Under the pieces are notes generated by a model. It searched no databases. It was given only the letters and a program-made list of their open reading frames with translations, and had not been told where the DNA came from. From positions 806,001 through 870,000 of the forward strand of contig NZ_AQGV01000012.1 of NCBI RefSeq assembly GCF_014858725.1: a stretch of 64,000 nucleotides of DNA. The letters run 5' to 3'. Position 1 is the first letter of the stretch. Every line of letters starts with the position of its first letter. Positions 58,003-64,000 of this stretch are shown piece after piece. Made by a program: the position numbers and the translations under genes. Origin of the DNA: Pseudoalteromonas aurantia 208 (lineage in GTDB: Bacteria > Pseudomonadota > Gammaproteobacteria > Enterobacterales > Alteromonadaceae).

Positions 58003-58196
58003 CCTCAGCTCTGGATAAGCGAATTTGCCCAATTAAAGCTATTTTTCTCACTCTCGGCGTTGCTTTCATTTGTAATAGCCGGCTATTACTGCATAAAAGC
58101 GCCTAAATATTGAATAAAATATCATCATTGGTTGGATTGTACGTAAGTTTGTTTTCAAAACATTTTCTATTCCAAAACCCTTATCCAAACTTGAGG
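58003..58196. mobile_element. MITE-like element
   Basis: 194 bp bounded by imperfect terminal inverted repeats: the left end reads (AA)CCTCAGCTCTGGATAAG, the right end, in reverse complement, (AA)CCTCAAGTTTGGATAAG, 16 of 19 matching including two flanking A. Interior is non-coding and holds a perfect 18-bp palindrome GTAATAGCCGGCTATTAC (58072-58089). No transposase and no sure target duplication. Size, ends and position in a gene-free gap fit a miniature inverted-repeat transposable element. Confidence 0.55.
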
Positions 58197-58452
58197 TTAA
58201 TTAGTGAGAGTTGCTTCACTGCCATAGAAGCTTTTATATGAATTTGAGGTTGAGGTATCGGCGGTTTGGATAATGACCTATATCTGAACATTGCGGTGTT
58301 TTAGCACGGTAAGGTTTAAATTTATAACGGCTCGTTGCCTCGATACATTTTATACGCTTATTTGACCTTGTATCTTAAAAGAGATGAATTCTCATTCTTA
58401 TCAGTATATATTGTTATGTTATAACGTTTGTTGTTTTTAGGAGAAGATCACT
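58197..58452. other. upstream region of the flavoprotein/FeoB-like operon
   Basis: Probably contains the operon promoter. AATTCTCATTCTTATCAG at about 58386-58403 resembles half of a Fur box (ATTCTCATT type), which would fit iron control, but it is only a partial match. Confidence 0.35.
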
Positions 58453-59574
58453 ATGATAAAAACTGAAGTTGTCATTGTTGGTGCTGGACCTGCAGGCTTA
58501 GGCTGCGCGGCGTTACTTAAGCAAATGGGCATAGAGGAGGGGGAGTTAATTGTTTTAGAGCAGGGGGAAATAGGGGAAACTTTCTTAAAGTGGCCTGAAA
58601 GTATGCGCTTCATTACGCCTTCTTTTCCTTCTAATGGATACCATCAAACTGATTTGAACGCCATTACACCTGACACATCACCCGCCTTTAGTACCGGTAA
58701 AGAGCACCTAAATGGGGAAGAGTACGCGCAATATTTAAATTTGGTTACTCAGCACTACGACATTAAAGTTAATACACAAACACGTTTGAAGTCCGTTGTA
58801 AATTTAACCGATGAAGAGGGGTTTTTACTGGAAACTGACTCACTCAGCATCCGTTGTAATTTCATTGTTTGGGCTGGTGGTGAGTTTCATACACCGAACG
58901 TAAACGCATTTAGTGGTGCGTCATTATGTATACATAATAGTGAGATACAACGATGGAATGAGAAGGAGCAGGGAGCATACATCGTCATTGGTGGATATGA
59001 GAGTGGGGTTGATGCAGCATACAACTTAGCAAATGAGGGGAATAAAGTAACGGTATTGGATTTTATAGGTAATAATTCAGATTCATACGACCCAAGTATG
59101 GTTTTGTCACCTTATACGGCAGAGCGTTTAGCTAATTTAAGCTTATTGGGTCAGGTTGAGCTAGATGAGGAGTTTAAGGTTGCCTCGGTACAAAAAAAAG
59201 CTGACCAGTATGTGGTTACTTCCACCTGCGGTAAAGTGCTAACCTCCCGTTTCCCACCTATCAATTGCACTGGATTTGATATTAATTTGGGGCCTGTTGC
59301 AGAGCTTTTTGACTATCAGGTAAACGGGTATCCATTAGTCAATAAATTTGATGAATCAAGTAAAGTGAGAAATTTGTTTTTAGCGGGTTCACGTTTGTAT
59401 CACGATCCCACGCTGTTATGTTTTATCTATAAATTCAGAGGCCGATTTTTTGCACCATGCAGTGTTATTGGTGAAGAACTGGCTTTAGATATGAGTATAT
59501 TTCGACACTACAAAAAAGCGGGGATGATATTAAATGATCTAAATTGTTGTGTCGAACAGGAGTGTTTCTGTTGA
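58453..59574 (+). CDS. FAD/NAD(P)-dependent oxidoreductase with Cys-rich tail
   Basis: 373 residues. FAD-binding motif VVIVGAGPAGLGCAALLK at the N-terminus, a second dinucleotide motif YIVIGGYESGVDAAYNLA (about 178-195) and a flavin-binding end NLFLAGSRLYHDP. Resembles YpdA-like/thioredoxin-reductase-related flavoproteins. No CxxC redox pair in the usual place; instead the C-terminus reads LNCCVEQECFC, four cysteines in nine residues. SD TAGGAG. Its stop overlaps the TTG start of the FeoB-like gene (TTGA), so the two are translationally coupled. A metal-reducing or metal-handing role for the tail is inference. Confidence 0.82.
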   Translation: MIKTEVVIVGAGPAGLGCAALLKQMGIEEGELIVLEQGEIGETFLKWPESMRFITPSFPSNGYHQTDLNAITPDTSPAFSTGKEHLNGEEYAQYLNLVTQHYDIKVNTQTRLKSVVNLTDEEGFLLETDSLSIRCNFIVWAGGEFHTPNVNAFSGASLCIHNSEIQRWNEKEQGAYIVIGGYESGVDAAYNLANEGNKVTVLDFIGNNSDSYDPSMVLSPYTAERLANLSLLGQVELDEEFKVASVQKKADQYVVTSTCGKVLTSRFPPINCTGFDINLGPVAELFDYQVNGYPLVNKFDESSKVRNLFLAGSRLYHDPTLLCFIYKFRGRFFAPCSVIGEELALDMSIFRHYKKAGMILNDLNCCVEQECFC

Positions 59575-61247
59575 AGACCCAACGGATTGATGTTGAAACC
59601 TATTATCCGGAAAAAAAACTAGACAGTAATTGGTTATTGATAGGTAAAGAGAGTGTTGGAAAAACCGCATTTATTGAGAGCTTAGTCGGTAAAAAGTCGA
59701 CCAGCAGTAATTTACAAGGAAGCTCTTTATTCTGCCAAAATTATGATTGGAACGCGCAAACGATAATAGATACGCCGGGCATTCAAACCCGTATGGACAG
59801 TGTGGTAACCTCTCAAGTATTACAAAAGTTACATACCAGCAAGCAAGTTATTTTGATGGTAAAATCAACTGATTTACTGAGTGACCTAACCGACCTATGG
59901 CCATTAATACAGGGTCGGGTTGGTATCATTGTTGTTACTTATTGGGATAAAGTGAGGCACCGCCCCGATGTATGCCAAGAAATAGCACGGTTAAAAGCGG
60001 TTACGCAGCTTCAGTGGATCACAGTAGATAATCGTCGTGTTTCACCTCATCAATTACTCGAACTTGCAGCGGCACTAAAAGGGGCTGCTAAGTTTCCGAA
60101 GCAACCACCTCATTTAACGGCAAATTGGTCAGTCATACCAGGAAGGGCATTTTTTGAATTACCGTTAATAGGGCCGTTACTGTGTTTCATGCTACTTGTT
60201 CTTCCTACTTGGGTGTCTGTGGTGAATGCAAACGCATTTGCCGATTGGCTTTACCCCTTCATTGAAAGTGGCGCTAATTGGTTAAAAATACGTACTGGTA
60301 CATTACCCGATATACTTAACCATATGTTGCTCGGGGACTATGGCGTTGTGTCGATGCTGCCTTTTCTTTTATTATATGCACTACCAACGGTATTAGTTTT
60401 TTCTGCCATTATTGCTTTGTATAAAACAACTGGGTTGGTTGATAGACTCTCGTTTAGTTTAGATCCATTTATGCAGAAGCTCGGGCTAAGTGGACGAGAT
60501 CTTGTACGAGTGATTATGGGATTTGGGTGCAATGTGCCTGCAATTATTCAAACTCGTCATTGTTCATGTTGTACTCGGGGAACATGTGTCTCAGCAATCT
60601 CTTTTGGATCGGCATGTTCTTATCAACTTCCAGCAACAATTGCGGTATTTTCAGCAGCAGGTAAACCGTATTTAGCTTTACCTTATTTGGCAGTACTTGC
60701 AACAACCACTTGCCTATATTTATTACTGACGACATCGAAACGTCTGCGCAGATCAGCCGTATCTGCAAACTTATTAAATCGAGGGTTTTTACAACCGCCT
60801 AATTTGCAGTTTGCGATATCTGAAATGCTTGGTGTTATAAAAGAGTTCTTTACTACCGCTTTTCCGCTATTTATTGGTATTTGTTTAGCCGCAGGGTTTT
60901 TATCTTGGTTGGGTTTTTTCGGATTTCTAACAGAGGTTATTGCGCCACTGATGGCGTTGGTTAATTTACCTGAAGGTGCGGCAATTGCTGTGATTTTAGG
61001 GGCAGTCCGAAAAGATGGTTTGGCCATTGGTTTAATTGATAGTGCATCACAAAGCTTAAAAGTGTTTGGGATGTCAGATGTTCAGCTATTGTCTGCGGTC
61101 TACCTTGCTGGCGTGATGTTGCCGTGCATTGTATCTTTGCTGACGATTGTTCGAGAAATGCGTTGGCATTTCGCGATAAAAATGGCGCTGCGTCAAATGG
61201 CATGCGCTATTGTTTTTACTGCAGTACTGAGCTGGGGGTGGGGATAG
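59571..61247 (+). CDS. FeoB-like GTPase-permease (divergent ferrous iron/metal transporter)
   Basis: 558 residues, shorter than standard FeoB (~770). N-terminal G domain: GKESVGKTAF (G1), IIDTPGI (G3), and TYWDK in place of NKxD (G4), so nucleotide specificity may be changed. Membrane part with the two gate motifs: MGFGCNVPAIIQTR, followed by CSCCTRGTCVSAISFGSACSYQ with six cysteines, and ILGAVRKDGLAIGLI. Start is TTG at 59571, sharing bases with the upstream stop, SD AGGAG. Co-encoded with a flavoprotein. Probably imports Fe(II) or another metal; a standard feoA/feoC is absent. Confidence 0.82.
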   Translation: MKTQRIDVETYYPEKKLDSNWLLIGKESVGKTAFIESLVGKKSTSSNLQGSSLFCQNYDWNAQTIIDTPGIQTRMDSVVTSQVLQKLHTSKQVILMVKSTDLLSDLTDLWPLIQGRVGIIVVTYWDKVRHRPDVCQEIARLKAVTQLQWITVDNRRVSPHQLLELAAALKGAAKFPKQPPHLTANWSVIPGRAFFELPLIGPLLCFMLLVLPTWVSVVNANAFADWLYPFIESGANWLKIRTGTLPDILNHMLLGDYGVVSMLPFLLLYALPTVLVFSAIIALYKTTGLVDRLSFSLDPFMQKLGLSGRDLVRVIMGFGCNVPAIIQTRHCSCCTRGTCVSAISFGSACSYQLPATIAVFSAAGKPYLALPYLAVLATTTCLYLLLTTSKRLRRSAVSANLLNRGFLQPPNLQFAISEMLGVIKEFFTTAFPLFIGICLAAGFLSWLGFFGFLTEVIAPLMALVNLPEGAAIAVILGAVRKDGLAIGLIDSASQSLKVFGMSDVQLLSAVYLAGVMLPCIVSLLTIVREMRWHFAIKMALRQMACAIVFTAVLSWGWG

Positions 61248-61267
61248 GAATAGCTAACCGCAACTTA

Positions 61268-61309
61268 TCTGGACAAGTCATACATTACATCAGTGATGAC
61301 TTGTCTAGA
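61268..61309. terminator. hairpin between convergent genes
   Basis: TCTGGACAAGTCAT and ATGACTTGTCTAGA form a 14-bp stem (one G-U) with a 14-base loop between the FeoB-like gene and the convergent aspartyl-protease-like gene. Probable bidirectional terminator; no long T-run. Confidence 0.6.
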
Positions 61310-61337
61310 TATTCCTGCGGTCATTTATTAATTCAAT

Positions 61338-62579
61338 TTACGGTATCGAATACCCAGTAATGTGACGACTTGTAAGATTGACACATTGCTTATGTTTTAT
61401 ACACACCATATATGCTGCTGGGGTTGCACTATAAGTCAGCCATTGATCTTTTGAAATCTGTTTTGTAGCCACTTTATTTAAGTGGGTAATAACATCACCT
61501 ACTTTTATCCCCGCATATTGCCCAGGTAAATTAGGCATAACGTAGCGTACCAAAAATTCACCCGAGAGTAACTTTCGTACTTCTAACCCCATTAGGTTAT
61601 AACGTGACGTGATAGGGCGACTATCTAAAGGAGTTAAAAATAACGTTTCAGTGAAGTAGTCAACGGTTGTAATGAACTGATTAAATATGCCATTACCAAT
61701 GACCCAATAGTCTTCTTCATCCACATGTTCAATTAAATTTGTTTTGACGTTTGGCAAAGTCAACGTACCAAAACTCACGCTAGGGAGTGTAACGCGTTGA
61801 TGCTCGGCTTTTCCGCTGAGACCGATATCTGCTCCAGTTACTTGGGCGTTGGGAAGTGTTAAATCATTATTGATAGGGTATTGTGCACTAAGTTTGAAGT
61901 AATGTCGGCTTCCGGTATCAATAATGACGTCATTTTTAGCGATATGACCCTGACCAAAATCAATTTTACCTTCCACGTATAGCTTACTCATGAAAATATC
62001 GAACGGGATAGAATATGCGTTTTTAGCTGCAACTACAGGGCTGTTTGATACGGTGACTTGCTTCGCTTCTTTGTTAAATGTCCAAGCAAAATGACGCATT
62101 AAATCATGCCCAATAACGCCATCAAAAATTAGCTCATCCTCACGTTGAAAATACTGAGTCTTGCTTGGTTTGATAAATGCTCCTTGAAAACCCTGAACTT
62201 CGATATCGGCAAACCTTAAAGATCGCATAGTCGTTTGATAACTTTTGCTATCTTCTTGGTCACCCCAGCCGCTTAATTCTAAATCGTAGCCTCTTGGTAA
62301 GTTCAAACTGCGAACTTTTGGCGTATCAAACAGCACTGTAAATGAAGCGCCTGTGTCTACCATAAACTTGAAATTATCAACGCCATTGATACTGCCGTAA
62401 ACATACGTTTTTTCGCCAATATAATCAGTTTTGATATCAATCTGGCTCAATTGTGCGTGCCAGGTTGGCACTACATCATCATTTGCGCGGCGTAACTTTA
62501 AAATGTTGATCACACTGCAGCCATTGAGTGAAATAAATAGTAAAGTTATTATGACCAGTCTTTGATAATTGGTTATCAC
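61338..62579 (-). CDS. aspartyl-protease-fold lipoprotein with PDZ domain
   Basis: 413 residues from a GTG at 62579 (SD AGGGG; lipobox ISLNGCS with Cys21). Two retropepsin/pepsin-like active-site motifs, FMVDTGASFTVLF (D75) and VIIDTGSRHYF (D221), followed by hydrophobic beta-hairpins as in the aspartyl protease family. The C-terminal ~90 residues form a PDZ-like domain (GQYAGIKVGDVITHLNKVA). A longer ORF begins upstream but has no signal-like start. Periplasmic or outer-membrane-attached peptidase is likely. Convergent with the FeoB-like gene. Confidence 0.85.
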   Translation of the reverse strand: MITNYQRLVIITLLFISLNGCSVINILKLRRANDDVVPTWHAQLSQIDIKTDYIGEKTYVYGSINGVDNFKFMVDTGASFTVLFDTPKVRSLNLPRGYDLELSGWGDQEDSKSYQTTMRSLRFADIEVQGFQGAFIKPSKTQYFQREDELIFDGVIGHDLMRHFAWTFNKEAKQVTVSNSPVVAAKNAYSIPFDIFMSKLYVEGKIDFGQGHIAKNDVIIDTGSRHYFKLSAQYPINNDLTLPNAQVTGADIGLSGKAEHQRVTLPSVSFGTLTLPNVKTNLIEHVDEEDYWVIGNGIFNQFITTVDYFTETLFLTPLDSRPITSRYNLMGLEVRKLLSGEFLVRYVMPNLPGQYAGIKVGDVITHLNKVATKQISKDQWLTYSATPAAYMVCIKHKQCVNLTSRHITGYSIP

Positions 62580-62856
62580 ATTTATACCCCTAGAATACGT
62601 CGAGCACACAATGTTAGGGAGTAAGGTGTGAAGAGAATGTGAAAGCATGGAAGAGCAGCATTTCAAAGGTATACTCTCTCTAATGCTCCAGCGCTGCGAT
62701 TACCGTGGTTGACCAATAGGTGATAGACTTTGAATGTATGTTTAAGGAGGGAGTATTGAAGTGATTGTGATTGACAAAAAAGATCCGCAAAATGTCAGCG
62801 GATCAACTTTTTATAACGATTGAAATCGTTGCGCGAATACGTTATTTATTTCTTGC

Positions 62857-63312
62857 TTAGTACGCTGGCTCACATACACGAACACGACGAGTTTCAGTTT
62901 TTACTGTATGGGTATCAACATCGCCTGTTACATTCTTACCTTCACGCCACCAATACTCGCACTGTTCACCGTTTACTGGGTAATAGCTTTCCCATGTATG
63001 TGACATCCACCGCGTTCCGCAGCTAGGCATGCTTCCTTCTTGCGTAAATGTTCTTTTTATTCTTAAGTCTTTCTCTAAAGACACTTTACGCCAGTACTTA
63101 GTCGGGCAATTACGGCTTGGGTTACTATTAAAGTGAAAGTACGGTAAACCATAATACTCAAAAGCAACTTCGTACTCACATTCAACCGTATGTACTTGTA
63201 CTTGCTGGTTTTCGTACCAACAGATCTCGGGTGCGCGATCTTTTGGTGCAGCTAAAGCGCCGGTTGAAAGTAGGGCTGTAGCAAGACTCATTGCGAGTGT
63301 GTTTTTTAACAT
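62857..63312 (-). CDS. small Cys-rich secreted protein of unknown function
   Basis: 151 residues. Signal peptide MLKNTLAMSLATALLSTGALA. Six mature cysteines (ICW, VEC, NCP, SCG, QCE, VCE), enough for three disulfides, and many aromatic residues (EYYGLPYFHF, YWWREG). SD AAGGA favours the second ATG (63312) over the first. Unknown family; a domain of extracellular binding type is suggested. Confidence 0.65.
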   Translation of the reverse strand: MLKNTLAMSLATALLSTGALAAPKDRAPEICWYENQQVQVHTVECEYEVAFEYYGLPYFHFNSNPSRNCPTKYWRKVSLEKDLRIKRTFTQEGSMPSCGTRWMSHTWESYYPVNGEQCEYWWREGKNVTGDVDTHTVKTETRRVRVCEPAY

Positions 63313-63753
63313 GATCATTCCTTTTTTTATTTAAGTTAATTGAACAAAAATAATACTAAAGGGTCTTTGTGTTATTAATATTTTATAAATAATACAGCTG
63401 TGTTACGTCGCTCTTTCAGAGGCGTCAAAGCAATGGATAGGATATGCCCACAGCACAAACCTTGGCTATCAAATATAGGAAACTGCAGGCTTACATAGGT
63501 TGTATTATCATCCGGTGATTATCGGAATTGAAAAGCCTTCACAATAAGATTGCATGGCTTGGGAACCATGGAGAAGCGCCAGTATCAGATACGTTAACGT
63601 GGAATTACAGAATAATTATCAGAAATAAATAAGGCAGTTACACCTAATTTTAATGAGGTAATATCTGTCTTTTTCAACTTGTTTTGATAGTGATAGTTGC
63701 CAAGCAGTTTCTATGATTATTGAATCAAATTAAGAGTGTTTTACATAAGAGAG
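63313..63753. other. intergenic region between the secreted-protein gene and the tRNA genes
   Basis: No gene seen. Contains the promoter of the Cys-rich protein gene at its left end and the 3' trailer of the tRNA transcript at the right. Confidence 0.4.
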
Positions 63754-63830
63754 TGGTACAACCGAGTGGATTCGAACCACCGACCCCTACCATGTCAAGG
63801 TAGTGCTCTAACCAACTGAGCTACGGTTGT
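63754..63830 (-). tRNA. tRNA-Val (anticodon GAC)
   Basis: 77 nt including encoded CCA. Acceptor ACAACCG/CGGTTGT, D-arm GCTCAGTTGGTTAGAGC, anticodon loop TTGACAT (GAC), variable loop and T-arm GGTTCGAATCC all present. Very like E. coli tRNA-Val(GAC). Downstream member of a tandem pair. Confidence 0.97.
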
Positions 63831-63857
63831 ATTATACATATTCTCTTTAGAAAGAGT

Positions 63858-63934
63858 TGGTACGACCGAGTGGATTCGAACCACCGACCCCCACCATGTC
63901 AAGGTGGTGCTCTAACCAACTGAGCTACGGTCGT
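63858..63934 (-). tRNA. tRNA-Val (anticodon GAC)
   Basis: 77 nt including CCA. Same structure as its neighbour 27 bases away, with compensated differences: acceptor ACGACCG/CGGTCGT and anticodon stem CCACC/GGTGG instead of CTACC/GGTAG. Both are probably cut from one transcript. Confidence 0.97.
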
Positions 63935-64000
63935 ACTATAGTGTTGTTATGTAATGAATATTACGTTGCAACGGCGGCTAATATATAGCGACTCAGCGTT

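Overview
The window looks like part of the chromosome of a marine gammaproteobacterium of the Alteromonadales, most likely Pseudoalteromonas or a close relative. This rests on the low-GC coding style, a YbiT-type ABC-F protein, a laminarin-use locus built round a TonB-dependent receptor with halogenase/SapC/cupin partners, many secreted proteins, and two tandem tRNA-Val genes. That assignment is from recognition of families, not from a database search.

Layout. 1-7990: the 3' part of an RND efflux pump gene, an ABC-type membrane domain lacking its ATPase, ybiT, two unknown genes, and the divergent ohrR/ohr peroxide pair with its operator. 8196-13921: a secreted M43-like metallopeptidase homologue whose catalytic Glu is Gln, a large ToxR/CadC-like membrane regulator, and a secreted BSP-type metallopeptidase. 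14280-31936: a laminarin (beta-1,3-glucan) locus. The leftward genes are GH16 laminarinase, GH3 glucosidase and a FucP/GluP-type sugar transporter. The rightward genes are GH1 glucosidase, a GPH sugar transporter, a LacI-family regulator, a TonB-dependent receptor, a tryptophan-halogenase-like flavoprotein, a SapC protein and a cupin-like (JmjC) protein. Three copies of one LacI-type palindrome (core TGTAAGCGCTTACA) sit before GH16, between the divergent transporter and GH1 genes, and before the receptor, so one regulon is likely. A secreted M6 peptidase and a terminator follow.

34400-39000 is an accessory island. It holds small cassette-like genes (zinc-ribbon protein, acidic protein, DUF2071 protein, VOC protein) with decayed integron attC sites between them and no integrase in the window, then an 81-bp direct repeat, an AraC-type regulator and another VOC gene. 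39254-39617 is a non-coding array of 14 copies of a 26-bp unit. It is followed by a TPR histidine kinase, a secreted amidohydrolase, several small secreted or lipid-anchored unknowns, an XRE/membrane-protein operon and a tandem pair of beta-propeller proteins.

51199-57330 is the most striking region: a two-gene operon for a secreted mono-ADP-ribosyltransferase (R, STS and QxE motifs all present) and a 1135-residue lectin-like secreted partner, a candidate two-component AB-type toxin. Upstream lie a tiny membrane ORF and a second M43-like metallopeptidase paralogous to the one at 8.2 kb. 58003-58196 looks like a MITE. 58453-61247 is a translationally coupled pair, a Cys-tailed flavoprotein and a FeoB-like GTPase-permease. 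The window ends with an aspartyl-protease/PDZ lipoprotein, a small Cys-rich secreted protein and two tRNA-Val(GAC) genes.
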